Shown here piece after piece: positions 1-7,859 of a DNA stretch of 64,000 nt. The notes below the pieces were generated by a model, which was given only the letters and a program-made list of their open reading frames with translations, was not told the origin of the DNA and searched no databases. The position numbers and the translations under genes were made by a program. This stretch comes from Polaribacter vadi (GTDB lineage: Bacteria > Bacteroidota > Bacteroidia > Flavobacteriales > Flavobacteriaceae): positions 3,338,001 through 3,402,000 of the forward strand of contig NZ_CP017477.1 in the NCBI RefSeq assembly GCF_001761365.1, read 5' to 3'. The first letter of the stretch is position 1. The number at the start of each line of letters is the position of its first letter.

Positions 1-80
1 AACCAGAAGCTAAAATTGAAAAAGTGGAGAAAAAGGAAGTGAAAGAAGAATTAGCAAAAAATACTAAAACTATACAATAA
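1..80 (+). CDS. C-terminal tail of an upstream gene, probably nqrE (5' end outside window)
   Basis: An open frame entering from the window edge (codons in phase from base 3) ends with TAA at 78-80, one base before the nqrF ATG. The visible 25 residues are highly charged, rich in Lys and Glu. NqrE normally precedes nqrF in nqr operons, so this is probably the cytoplasmic tail of NqrE, a membrane subunit of the Na+-translocating NADH:quinone reductase. Identity rests on gene order only; a long charged tail is not part of the core NqrE fold. Confidence 0.5.
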   Translation, partial: PEAKIEKVEKKEVKEELAKNTKTIQ

Positions 81-81
81 T

Positions 82-1392
82 ATGATTTTAGCAGCAGGTA
101 CAACAGGAACTATAATAGCAACAGTAGCAGCTTTTTTAATAATAACATTGTTATTGGTTACTTTATTGTTAGTTGTAAAACAAAAATTATCACCATCAGG
201 TCCTGTAAAGATTATGATTAATGGTGAAAGAGAAATTGAAGTAGCTTCTGGAGATACATTACTATCTACTTTAGGGAATAATAAAATATTTTTACCTTCT
301 GCATGTGGTGGAGGTGGAACTTGTATACAATGTGAATGTCATGTAAATGAAGGTGGAGGAGAAGCTTTACCTACAGAAGTTCCTCACTTTTCTAGAAAAG
401 AATTAAAAGAAGGAGCACGTTTAGCTTGTCAAGTAAAAGTAAAACAAGACATGAATATTTCTATTCCAGAAGAAGTTTTTGGAATTAAGAAATGGGATGC
501 AGTAGTTGTTAGAAATTATAATGTAGCTTCTTTTATTAAGGAATTTGTTGTTGAAATTCCAGAAGATATGGGCTATAAAGCAGGTGGATATATTCAAATT
601 GAAATTCCTCCTTGTGAAGTAAAATTCGCTGATATGGATATTACTGCACACCCAGAAGAACATGAAACTCCAGATAAATTCGAGGCTGAATGGAACAAAT
701 TTAATTTGAGACCTTTAGTAATGAAGAATACTGAAACTGTAGAAAGAGCATATTCTATGGCTTCTTACCCTGCAGAAGGAAGAGAAATTATGTTGAATGT
801 ACGTATTGCAACTCCTCCTTTTGATAGAGCAAAAGGCGGCTGGATGGATGTAAATCCTGGTGTTGCTTCTTCTTATATTTTCAATTTGAAAAAAGGAGAT
901 AAGTGTGTTATTTCTGGGCCTTATGGAGAGTTCTTTATCAATGAATCTGATGCAGAAATGTTATATGTTGGTGGTGGAGCAGGTATGGCTCCAATGAGAT
1001 CTCACTTATATCATTTATTCAGAACCATAAAAACTGGAAGAAAAGTAACGTATTGGTATGGAGGACGTTCTAAAGCAGAATTATTTTATATTGATCATTT
1101 TAGAGCTTTAGAAAAAGATTTCCCGAACTTTAAATTCTACATTGCTTTATCAGATCCTTTAGAGTCTGATAATTGGAAAGTGAAAAAAGATATTTATGAT
1201 GAGTCAGGTGATGGTTTTGTAGGCTTTATTCATAATTGTGTAATTGACAATTATTTAAGTAAACACGATGCTCCAGAAGATATGGAATTGTATTTCTGTG
1301 GACCACCATTAATGAACAAAGCAGTTCAGAAAATGGGAGAAGATTTTGGTATGCCAGATGAAAATATACGTTTTGATGATTTTGGAGGATAG
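82..1392 (+). CDS. nqrF: Na+-translocating NADH:quinone reductase subunit F
   Basis: NqrF is the NADH-oxidising entry subunit of the Na+-pumping respiratory complex at the inner membrane. An N-terminal membrane anchor (about residues 8-32) is followed by a plant-type 2Fe-2S domain with Cys75, Cys81, Cys84 and Cys116. Next come a ferredoxin-reductase FAD domain with the R-A-Y-S-M-A-S motif at 220-226 and an NADH domain with a GGGAGMAP loop and a C-terminal CGPP motif. The 436 residues fit a family of roughly 410-440. It starts one base after the preceding stop, so it is the last gene of an nqr operon, closed by the terminator at 1425. Flavin and iron-sulfur ligands are all present. Confidence 0.97.
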   Translation: MILAAGTTGTIIATVAAFLIITLLLVTLLLVVKQKLSPSGPVKIMINGEREIEVASGDTLLSTLGNNKIFLPSACGGGGTCIQCECHVNEGGGEALPTEVPHFSRKELKEGARLACQVKVKQDMNISIPEEVFGIKKWDAVVVRNYNVASFIKEFVVEIPEDMGYKAGGYIQIEIPPCEVKFADMDITAHPEEHETPDKFEAEWNKFNLRPLVMKNTETVERAYSMASYPAEGREIMLNVRIATPPFDRAKGGWMDVNPGVASSYIFNLKKGDKCVISGPYGEFFINESDAEMLYVGGGAGMAPMRSHLYHLFRTIKTGRKVTYWYGGRSKAELFYIDHFRALEKDFPNFKFYIALSDPLESDNWKVKKDIYDESGDGFVGFIHNCVIDNYLSKHDAPEDMELYFCGPPLMNKAVQKMGEDFGMPDENIRFDDFGG

Positions 1393-1424
1393 CCAAAGTA
1401 GAATTCCGAACAAATGTTAAATAT

Positions 1425-1463
1425 AAAAAACCGATTCAATTAATTTTGAATCGGTTTTCTTAT
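1425..1463 (+). terminator. Rho-independent terminator of the nqr operon
   Basis: A 12-bp stem (AAACCGATTCAA pairing with TTGAATCGGTTT, loop TTAATT) is followed by a T-rich run. It lies 33 bases after the nqrF stop. The minus-strand gene downstream ends at 1494, so it may also serve that gene. Confidence 0.85.
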
Positions 1464-1493
1464 TTTTGAATTCGAGAAAATTAAAGAATAAAT

Positions 1494-1682
1494 TTAGTTT
1501 TTATCTTTAATTTTAACATCAACATTCCCTTTGTCATCTGCTTTTACAGAGCCTTTAGAGGTTTCTACACTTATCGTTTTTTTCGCTTCTGTTTCTGTTT
1601 TTACTGTTTCCTTTTTTTTATCATCTCTACAAGAAGTTAAAGAAATAGTAAGGCAAAATGCTAAGAACATTATTTTTTTCAT
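1494..1682 (-). CDS. Small lysine-rich lipoprotein (62 aa)
   Basis: The protein starts MKKIMFLAFCLTISLTSC, an SPII signal with a lipobox (L-T-S-C) and predicted lipidated Cys18. The remaining 44 residues are mostly Lys, Glu, Asp, Thr and Val, consistent with an extended periplasmic tail without a recognisable domain. It stands alone between two minus-strand neighbours. Function is unknown. It could be an envelope-anchored charged peptide; no family was recognised. Confidence 0.7.
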   Translation of the reverse strand: MKKIMFLAFCLTISLTSCRDDKKKETVKTETEAKKTISVETSKGSVKADDKGNVDVKIKDKN

Positions 1683-1767
1683 AATTGTTATGTTTTATCA
1701 ATTGCAAATTACGTCGTATTTAAAATATAAGTTAATCCTATGCAATTATATAATAACTCATTAACAA

Positions 1768-2229
1768 TTAAGCTAAAAATGTTTTAACGTGATAAACAGG
1801 TTCTCCATTTTCTTGCTCAAATAGTTTAGAAAAATCAAGCACATTTGGTTCGTTATCCAGTTCGCATAAAAGTTCTACAACTGCAACTAAACCATTAAAT
1901 AGAGCTTCATTAGAAGTCGGGTTTTGTGGTTTTGGATTGTAATGACAAAGTGGTGTTTTAAATCCACAAGAATCTAAAAAGACTTTTTCAATTTGTAAAA
2001 TTTCTTGAGGAGTATATCCATTAAATTTTCTTCCCAAATTTTGATGAACGCTACCAATATAATTTAGTTGCAGAGATCCATGTTCATTAGAAAGATGTTT
2101 CCAACTATCTTGATTGTCTAATATATTACCAACAGCACAAGCTGTACAATCTTCTGGATTTAACCTGTTATTATGATACGCATTATACAATTTAATTAAA
2201 GCGTGTTCTAATCTTTGCGAAGTTTTCAT
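1768..2229 (-). CDS. Conserved flavobacterial cysteine-containing protein (153 aa), function unknown
   Basis: A soluble protein without signal peptide or membrane segment. It has a cysteine pair in the motif D-C-T-A-C-A-V-G-N near residues 27-35, and further Cys residues in the middle (D-S-C-G-F and P-L-C-H-Y), which could bind metal or a cluster. From memory, relatives in flavobacteria are often labelled NqrF because they lie near nqr genes, but nothing of the NqrF FAD or NADH domains is present, so that name should not be carried over. Proximity to nqrF is the only hint of a role. Confidence 0.75.
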   Translation of the reverse strand: MKTSQRLEHALIKLYNAYHNNRLNPEDCTACAVGNILDNQDSWKHLSNEHGSLQLNYIGSVHQNLGRKFNGYTPQEILQIEKVFLDSCGFKTPLCHYNPKPQNPTSNEALFNGLVAVVELLCELDNEPNVLDFSKLFEQENGEPVYHVKTFLA

Positions 2230-2356
2230 AAGCTATAATTTACTTTCTAAATATAATAAAATTTGTAATTATATTAAAATGAGAAGGTTTAAATCTTATT
2301 ATTTTTAATAAATTTAAATTAGTGAACAACTCCTTTTAGGTAATTGTTTTAAGTCG

Positions 2357-2364
2357 TATTTTTG
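2357..2364 (+). promoter_or_regulatory. -10 box TATTTTTG (Bacteroidota type)
   Basis: It matches TAnnTTTG, the Bacteroidota -7 consensus, 21 bases before the ATG at 2385. A clear TTG -33 element at the right distance was not found. Confidence 0.5.
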
Positions 2365-2384
2365 ATTCTTAGAAATGATTCATC

Positions 2385-2834
2385 ATGAAACGCATACACA
2401 AAATATTAAAGAAGAATAAGTACATCAAAATAAAATTAAAAAAAATTGCAACGAACCACTTAGAGTTAAAAGCTAAAATTAATGGTATAAAAGGTAGTTT
2501 TATTTTAGATACAGGAGCTTCTAATTCTTGTGTTGGGATTGATATGATTTCCTATTTTAATTTAGATGCTACAGAGAGCGAAACTAAAGCAGCTGGAGCA
2601 GGAGCTGTAGATATGGAAACTCAACAATCAGAAAATAATTTACTTAAAATTGGTGATTGGAAAACTAAAAAATGTCATTTAGTTTTGTTCGATTTAACCC
2701 ATGTAAATACGGCCTTAACACAACATAAAGCCAAAGAAGTTCATGGAATTATTGGCGCAGATATTTTACGAAAAGGAAAGGCATTTATAGATTACAATAA
2801 GAATACTTTATATTTAAAAAAAACCAAAAAATAA
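2385..2834 (+). CDS. Retropepsin-like aspartic protease (clan AA)
   Basis: The catalytic motif F-I-L-D-T-G-A-S-N lies at about residues 40-48. A second hydrophobic-Gly motif (H-G-I-I-G-A-D-I-L) lies near residue 121, as in single-domain retropepsin-like proteases that work as dimers. The N-terminus is very lysine-rich, with no evident signal peptide, so a cytoplasmic location is likely. It is 20 bases upstream of the GatB/YqeY gene and probably cotranscribed. Substrate is unknown. A second clan AA protein with a PDZ domain is at 21096-22307. Confidence 0.85.
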   Translation: MKRIHKILKKNKYIKIKLKKIATNHLELKAKINGIKGSFILDTGASNSCVGIDMISYFNLDATESETKAAGAGAVDMETQQSENNLLKIGDWKTKKCHLVLFDLTHVNTALTQHKAKEVHGIIGADILRKGKAFIDYNKNTLYLKKTKK

Positions 2835-2854
2835 TCAATACAAAATAAGAAAAA

Positions 2855-3304
2855 ATGAGTTTACAAAAACAAGTAATGGACAAAATGAAAGAGGCAATGA
2901 AGGCAAAAGATACTGTTGCTTTACAAGCTTTAAGAGCTGTAAAATCTGCTTTTTTGTTGGCTAAAACTGAAACTGGTGTTCAAGCTGAATTAACAGAAGA
3001 ACAAGAAATAAAGATAATTCAAAAGCAAGTAAAACAAAGAAAAGACAGTGCTGCTATTTTTTTGAAACAAGACAGGCAAGATTTAGCAGAACCTGAATTA
3101 GCTGAAATTGCAGTTTTAGAGCAATTTTTACCAGAAGCGTTATCAGAAGAAAAAATTGAAGAAGTTGTTCTTGCAACAATCAATAAATTAGGTGCTTCAG
3201 GTATGCAAGATATGGGGAAAGTTATGGGAATTGTTTCTAAAGAATTAGCTGGAAAAGCTGATGGTAAAACAATATCTATTTTAGTGAAGAAAAATTTAGC
3301 TTAA
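2855..3304 (+). CDS. GatB/YqeY domain-containing protein
   Basis: The 149-residue, all-helical, lysine-rich protein corresponds to the stand-alone YqeY family, related to the tail domain of the GatB subunit of tRNA-dependent amidotransferase. Typical features are the N-terminal M-K-E-A-M-K-A-K-D stretch, L-R-A-V-K-S-A, and the C-terminal G-M-Q-D-M-G-K-V-M segment. The family is thought to act around aminoacyl-tRNA, but its exact role is unsettled. It follows the protease gene in one transcript and is followed by tRNA-Arg. In many Bacteroidota it sits after ftsZ (recollection); here it does not. Confidence 0.92.
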   Translation: MSLQKQVMDKMKEAMKAKDTVALQALRAVKSAFLLAKTETGVQAELTEEQEIKIIQKQVKQRKDSAAIFLKQDRQDLAEPELAEIAVLEQFLPEALSEEKIEEVVLATINKLGASGMQDMGKVMGIVSKELAGKADGKTISILVKKNLA

Positions 3305-3334
3305 AATTTAAACATTTTTTTCTGAAATAAAAAT

Positions 3335-3408
3335 GGCTACGTAGTTCAACTGGATAGAATATTAGATTTCGGCTCTAATGGTTGGGGGTTCGAATCCCTT
3401 CGTGGTCA
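3335..3408 (+). tRNA. tRNA-Arg (anticodon TCG)
   Basis: A cloverleaf can be drawn by hand. The acceptor arms are GGCTACG and CGTGGTC, with two G-U pairs. The anticodon arm is TTAGA/TCTAA with loop TTTCGGC, giving anticodon TCG. The T-arm is GGGGG-TTCGAAT-CCCTT. The discriminator base is A at 3408 and CCA is not encoded. The length is 74 nt. Confidence 0.93.
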
Positions 3409-3410
3409 CA

Positions 3411-3445
3411 AACTCAAAGTAAGTTAATTGCTTTGAGTTTTTTTA
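3411..3445 (+). terminator. Rho-independent terminator after tRNA-Arg
   Basis: AACTCAAAG pairs with CTTTGAGTT across a 13-base loop, followed by a T7 run. It sits between the tRNA and the stop of the convergent oxidoreductase gene. Confidence 0.8.
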
Positions 3446-4726
3446 TTAGGAATACTCAGATGTTAATTCATCTACAATTAAACCATCTTCTAACGTTTGA
3501 ATTACGCCTAAAGCTGCTCTTTCTCCAGCAATCATAGCTGCATTTAATGAACCATTTAATAGTTGATCTCCTGCTAAAAATACGGTTGCTTTTAATTTGG
3601 TTTCTGTGCTAGAAATTTCATATTGTAAGTTCGTTAATTTTGGCAACGCTTTTTTAATATGATAATGTTTCAAGAACTTTTTCACATCAATATTACAGAA
3701 CCTTTTCAAATCTTCTGTAACTCTCAAAATTAAATTTAAATCGGTTAATTGGTGTTCTTTTACAACAGTTACAGAAAGTAATTCTTTATTGTTTTTGGTT
3801 GATGTTGCCAAACTTGTGTGATAAAAAATATTATTAATCAACGAGTTTTCATCAGAAATTAAACCAATTAAAGGTTTTTGAATAACTCTTTTATCAGTTT
3901 CAAAATATAAAGATTCACAGCTTTTCCAAGCTGTTTCTTGGTTTTTTAAGTTTGATATTAAGTTGCTTGCTTCTGTTGCAATAATCGTAAAATTGCTTTT
4001 TAAAATAGTATCATTTTGCAAAATAACCTCTTTATCTTTTACTTCTTTTACAGGCGAATTAAATTTAAAAGTAGTATTTTTTAAGTTTAATTTTAGCTGA
4101 TTTGGTATTTCTTGAATTCCGTTTTTAGGCAAAACAGCCAAGCCATCACCAAACATTTTGTATACAAATTCAAACATTCTGCTTGAGGTTTCTAAGTTTG
4201 GATCCAAAAATATTCCGCTAAAAAAAGGTTTGAAAAAATCGTTAATTATTTCATCAGAAAAACCAAAATCTTGCAAATATTGTAAGGTTGATGTTTCACC
4301 TGTCTTAAAAATTGCAGCAATTTTCTTCTTCTTTAAAAGTATGTTTAGTTTTAGAATTTTTGTTTTATCAGCAAAAGTACCAATAGATGAAAATAACGTA
4401 GGAAATAATAATGAAAAACTACGAAGAGGATCTCCAATAGTTTGCTGTTTATTGTCTTTAAAAATGGTGGCTCCAGGCAAAAACTCTTGCAATTCTAACG
4501 CGTCATAATTTAAATATTTTTTAGCTGCTGGATAAGAAGTCAATAAAACTTGAAAGCCATGATCCAAGGTATAACCATCAACAATATCCGATTTTACACG
4601 ACCACCAACAGAATTGGTAGCTTCTAAAATAGTTGGGTGATACCCATGATTTTCTAAAATTTGAGCAGCAATTAAACCACTAATTCCTGCACCAATGATA
4701 TGTATTTTATATGCTGATTTCTCCAT
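3446..4726 (-). CDS. FAD-dependent amine oxidase/protoporphyrinogen oxidase-like oxidoreductase
   Basis: An N-terminal Rossmann FAD motif (H-I-I-G-A-G-I-S-G-L-I-A-A, residues 9-21) is followed by the G-G-R-V motif typical of amine-oxidase and protoporphyrinogen-oxidase flavoproteins. A C-terminal second FAD signature (F-L-A-G-D-Q-L-L-N-G-S-L-N-A-A) completes the fold. The 426 residues suit the family. No signal peptide is seen. The substrate cannot be told from sequence; desaturases and amine oxidases share this architecture. It is not next to carotenoid or heme genes other than ctaA, from which about 160 bases separate it. Confidence 0.85.
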   Translation of the reverse strand: MEKSAYKIHIIGAGISGLIAAQILENHGYHPTILEATNSVGGRVKSDIVDGYTLDHGFQVLLTSYPAAKKYLNYDALELQEFLPGATIFKDNKQQTIGDPLRSFSLLFPTLFSSIGTFADKTKILKLNILLKKKKIAAIFKTGETSTLQYLQDFGFSDEIINDFFKPFFSGIFLDPNLETSSRMFEFVYKMFGDGLAVLPKNGIQEIPNQLKLNLKNTTFKFNSPVKEVKDKEVILQNDTILKSNFTIIATEASNLISNLKNQETAWKSCESLYFETDKRVIQKPLIGLISDENSLINNIFYHTSLATSTKNNKELLSVTVVKEHQLTDLNLILRVTEDLKRFCNIDVKKFLKHYHIKKALPKLTNLQYEISSTETKLKATVFLAGDQLLNGSLNAAMIAGERAALGVIQTLEDGLIVDELTSEYS

Positions 4727-4790
4727 TTTAAATTCGTTTTAGTATTGCTTTTTTGATTCAAAAGCTATTATATTGAATATGTAATTATCT

Positions 4791-4840
4791 TTTTCTAATT
4801 CTTCAAAAAATGATAATCTTAAAGGTTTTCTAATTCTTCA
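4791..4840. repeat. 15-bp direct repeat in the intergenic gap
   Basis: TTTTCTAATTCTTCA occurs at 4791-4805 and again at 4826-4840, 35 bases apart, in the 161-bp gap between ctaA and the oxidoreductase gene. It may be an operator pair or a remnant of a short duplication. Confidence 0.45.
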
Positions 4841-4887
4841 GGTTTTAAACACTCAAAAACTAACTAATATGGTTAAAAATAATACTA

Positions 4888-5904
4888 TTAATTTAAAGAT
4901 TTTCTACTTTGTAACCATAAATAATATTGCAATCCAAATAAAATAGCACCTGCTAATAAATGTACAGCTTGTGTACCTAAAGGAAATTCTGCATAATACA
5001 TTAAGATACCTGTAATAGTTTCAAGAAATAATAAGAAAACAATCCAATTTACTAATTTATAACCAAGATTTTTAACTTGGTTAATGTAAAATAAACCCAG
5101 GTTTACCAACACAATTGCAATGGTAAAAGATCTATGAAAATAGAATTTAAAACTAGGATCCATTAAACTATAATTTTTATTTTCGAAACCAAACAGTTTT
5201 ACTTGCTCATCTATAAATTGCCTAACTTGAGTTCCCATTGCAATTTGTATCAACGAAAAAATAACAGAAATTATAAGTAACTTATTAAAAAGTGAGTTGT
5301 AATTATAGGTTTTTTTATCAGAAATAATAAATTTTAATTGTAATAAAAGCGCAATAATAATCAACCCAATAACCATATGAATGGTTATAATTTCTGGTTT
5401 CAAGTTGGTGTCAACAACTATTTTACCCAAAACTGCTTCAATCAACATTAAAAAGAAAGCTGTAAATGCTAAATATGGAATTCGTTTGTCCGTTTTCCAG
5501 AATTTGGTTGATGCGTATATCAAAAATAAAAACACAAAACCTGCTAAAACAGAAGCTAATCTATTGATATATTCTGTCCAAGTATGGTATTTATTGAACT
5601 TATTATAATCGTGTTTGGTGTATTTAGACCAGTTTTTTATTGTAAAAGTATCTGCAGTTGTAATGTTTTTATCAGCAACAAACAATGCCTCGTCTTTAAT
5701 TATAATAATGCCTTTTTTATACTCGGTATTTGGTTTCCAAGTTATTTGCTCTTCAGATGTTGGTGGAATATAGTATCCAAAACATTTAGGCCAATCAGGG
5801 CAACCCATTCCAGAACCTGTCATTCTAACAACTGAGCCAGCTAAGAAAATTAAATAGACAGAAATTATTGAGTATTGTACAATTTTAGGAAATCTTTTTT
5901 TCAT
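4888..5904 (-). CDS. ctaA: Heme A synthase (COX15/CtaA family)
   Basis: CtaA oxidises heme O to heme A for cytochrome aa3-type oxidases, in the inner membrane. The N-terminal G-S-V-V-R-M-T-G-S-G-M-G-C-P-D-W-P motif is diagnostic. Heme-ligand histidines lie in N-R-L-area helices, I-T-I-H-M-V-I-G, F-Y-F-H-R-S-F and Q-A-V-H-L-L-A-G. About eight membrane helices are seen. I chose the ATG at 5902-5904 (338 residues). A longer frame would start at TTG 5923-5925, but that codon is part of the -10 box and could not be in the mRNA. Confidence 0.95.
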   Translation of the reverse strand: MKKRFPKIVQYSIISVYLIFLAGSVVRMTGSGMGCPDWPKCFGYYIPPTSEEQITWKPNTEYKKGIIIIKDEALFVADKNITTADTFTIKNWSKYTKHDYNKFNKYHTWTEYINRLASVLAGFVFLFLIYASTKFWKTDKRIPYLAFTAFFLMLIEAVLGKIVVDTNLKPEIITIHMVIGLIIIALLLQLKFIISDKKTYNYNSLFNKLLIISVIFSLIQIAMGTQVRQFIDEQVKLFGFENKNYSLMDPSFKFYFHRSFTIAIVLVNLGLFYINQVKNLGYKLVNWIVFLLFLETITGILMYYAEFPLGTQAVHLLAGAILFGLQYYLWLQSRKSLN

Positions 5905-5922
5905 CAGATATAAAACTTTCTG

Positions 5923-5930
5923 CAAAAATA
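5923..5930 (-). promoter_or_regulatory. -10 box TATTTTTG of ctaA
   Basis: An exact TAnnTTTG on the minus strand, 18 bases before the ctaA ATG and directly after the cold-shock gene terminator. Its position argues for a very short leader and rules out the upstream TTG as a start. Confidence 0.6.
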
Positions 5931-5932
5931 CG

Positions 5933-5968
5933 CCAAAAAAAAGTCGCTTAAAATTAATTAAGCGACTT
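5933..5968 (-). terminator. Rho-independent terminator of the cold-shock gene
   Basis: AAGTCGCTTAA pairs with TTAAGCGACTT across a short AT loop. On the minus strand it is followed by a run of T, 29 bases after the csp stop. Confidence 0.9.
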
Positions 5969-5997
5969 GTTCTTATGTAAAAAAAATCTAAATAATA

Positions 5998-6189
5998 TTA
6001 GATAACTCTAACGTCTACTGCGTTTAAGCCTTTTCTACCTTCTTTTAAATCGAATTCAACTGCATCACCTTCTCTTACTTCGTCGATTAATCCTGATACA
6101 TGCACAAAATACTCTGTGTTTGAATCATCTTCTGTTACGAATCCAAATCCTTTAGATTCGTTGAAGAATTTTATTGTTCCTGTTTTCAC
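5998..6189 (-). CDS. Cold-shock protein (CspA family)
   Basis: A single cold-shock domain of 63 residues, a nucleic-acid-binding OB fold. RNP1 is K-G-F-G-F-V (residues 13-18) and RNP2 is F-V-H-V-S (28-32). The family melts RNA structure at low temperature or acts as a general RNA chaperone. The start codon is GTG (6187-6189), matching the usual short M-x-x-G-T-I-K-F-F beginning. A TATATTTG -10 box at 6220-6227 (minus strand) gives a short leader, unlike the long leader of E. coli cspA. It is monocistronic, with its own terminator. Confidence 0.95.
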   Translation of the reverse strand: MKTGTIKFFNESKGFGFVTEDDSNTEYFVHVSGLIDEVREGDAVEFDLKEGRKGLNAVDVRVI

Positions 6190-6580
6190 TTTGATATATA
6201 ATAAATGTTAATAATACTACAAATATACATTAATTGTAATTGATTTTATCAAATCGGCTTTTAAATCATATTTAATTATTTTTTTTAGTGATTATAGGAG
6301 ATTTATAAAAGAAGTTTTTTTTAGAAAATAATGATTAAAATAAAAAATTGAAATCTTGTTTTAGGAATGTCAATAGGAATACAGGTTGTAGCGTTTTTTT
6401 AATTATAAAAAACTATAAATCAATTAGTTGTAAAAATATTTTTTTAAGTGATAAAACTCAAAAAAATACCATTTTGTTAAAAACTCGCTTGTTTTGTGGA
6501 TAAGTATGGATTGCTTTTTTTACTAAAAAAGGCAATCTTTGTTAACATCTTTAATAACGTTTAAATAACATTACAACATC
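6190..6580. other. 391-bp divergent control region between csp and nrdBA
   Basis: No gene is seen. It holds the csp -10 box TATATTTG (6220-6227, minus strand), a DnaA box (6495-6503) and a near-perfect hairpin (6509-6537). The hairpin pairs GATTGC-T-TTTTTT with AAAAAAGGCAATC. It is followed by ATCTTTG, one mismatch away from the -10 consensus. The nrdB GTG is at 6581. The middle part (6240-6480) is plain AT-rich DNA. Confidence 0.6.
6495..6503 (-). promoter_or_regulatory. Perfect DnaA box upstream of nrdBA
   Basis: The plus strand reads TGTGGATAA, so the minus strand reads TTATCCACA, the strict consensus DnaA box. It lies 78 bases before the nrdB start and just before the hairpin. In E. coli, nrdAB is known to be controlled by DnaA boxes; the link here is inference. 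Confidence 0.5.
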
Positions 6581-7855
6581 GTGGAAATAACCCAAATCAT
6601 AAAAAGAGATTCTGAAACTAGCAATTTCGAATTAGGAAAAATAACAAATGCCATTGAAAAAGCGATGCTATCTGTAAACAATGGTACAAGAAGAGACGCA
6701 ATTGCTATTACAAATATTGTAAATGGTACTTTGTTAGAAAGAAAGTTGAATGAACCTAATTACACACCCACTGTTGAGCAAGTACAAGATATTGTAGAGT
6801 ATAAATTAATGGATAGTCGTTTTCATGATGTTGCAAAAGCGTATATATTATATAGAGATGAACAGACTAGAAATAGAAAAACAAACATCTTTGAAAAAAG
6901 GTTGAATTTAAAACCATATGAATATCCTGCATTAAACGAATATGTAGATGCTATTAGGCATTCTTATTGGATTCATACCGAATTTAATTATACAAGTGAT
7001 ATACAGGATTTTAAATCGACTCTTACTGATGTAGAACAAAGTGCTATTAAAAATACGATGTTAGCAATTTCTCAAATAGAGGTTGCAGTAAAATCTTTTT
7101 GGGGAGATATTTATAAGAGAATGCCAAAGCCAGAAATTGGTTCAGTAGGCTCTACATTTGCAGAAAGTGAAGTTCGTCATCATGATGCATATTCTCATTT
7201 ATTAGAAATTTTAGGATTGAATAACGAGTTTAAAAACTTAAAGAAAAATCCTGTAATTATGAGACGTGTTAACTATTTAGAGTTGGCATTAAAAAATGTA
7301 AATAGCGAGAATAATAAAGAGTTTTCAGAATCAATTATTTTGTTCTCTTTATTTATAGAACACGTTTCTTTGTTTTCTCAATTTTTAATTATCATGGCTT
7401 TTAACAAACATAAAAACGTGTTAAAAGGTATTTCTAACGTGGTTGAGGCTACATCAAAAGAAGAACAAATTCACGGAGATTTTGGAATCGATTTAATTAA
7501 AATTATTAAAGAAGAAAACCCAGATTGGTTTGATGAAGACAACAGTTTAGTTGTACAGGAAACTTGTAAAGAAGCTTTTCTTTCGGAAAGTAAAATTATC
7601 GATTGGATTTTTGAAAAAGGAGAATTAGATTTCTTACCAAAAGCAGTAATTAAAGAATTTATTAAAAATAGATTTAATAACTCTTTAGAAAGTATAGGAG
7701 TTCCAAAAATCTTTGACATCGATCAAAAATTATTAGCAGAAACAGATTGGTTTGATGATGAAATTATTGGAACCAAACATGGCGATTTCTTTGTAAAAAG
7801 ATCAATCAATTATAGTAAAAGAACAAAAAGTATAACTAGCGACGATTTATTTTAA
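6581..7855 (+). CDS. nrdB: Ribonucleotide reductase small (radical) subunit with N-terminal ATP-cone
   Basis: Class I RNR beta subunit, 424 residues. Residues 1-100 form an ATP-cone (I-I-K-R-D-S-E at 6-12 and the helix F-E-L-G-K-I-T-N-A-I), an allosteric domain usually found on the large subunit. The ferritin-like core carries probable metal ligands Glu167, Glu197, His200, Glu260, Glu295 and His298, with Tyr204 in the radical-Tyr register (E-V-R-H-H-D-A-Y). This matches the Leeuwenhoekiella blandensis type, known for ATP-cone control through NrdB and a dimanganese cofactor (class Id). The start is GTG; the protein begins at the cone without excess sequence. nrdA follows after 4 bases. Confidence 0.93.
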   Translation: MEITQIIKRDSETSNFELGKITNAIEKAMLSVNNGTRRDAIAITNIVNGTLLERKLNEPNYTPTVEQVQDIVEYKLMDSRFHDVAKAYILYRDEQTRNRKTNIFEKRLNLKPYEYPALNEYVDAIRHSYWIHTEFNYTSDIQDFKSTLTDVEQSAIKNTMLAISQIEVAVKSFWGDIYKRMPKPEIGSVGSTFAESEVRHHDAYSHLLEILGLNNEFKNLKKNPVIMRRVNYLELALKNVNSENNKEFSESIILFSLFIEHVSLFSQFLIIMAFNKHKNVLKGISNVVEATSKEEQIHGDFGIDLIKIIKEENPDWFDEDNSLVVQETCKEAFLSESKIIDWIFEKGELDFLPKAVIKEFIKNRFNNSLESIGVPKIFDIDQKLLAETDWFDDEIIGTKHGDFFVKRSINYSKRTKSITSDDLF

Positions 7856-7859
7856 AAAC

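Noticed and set aside
1768-2229. Naming this protein an NqrF
   Set aside because: It has no 2Fe-2S, FAD or NADH domain; only the location near nqrF suggests it.
5905-5925. Seven-codon N-terminal extension of ctaA from TTG 5923
   Set aside because: The TTG is part of the -10 box and the ATG at 5904 fits the family start.
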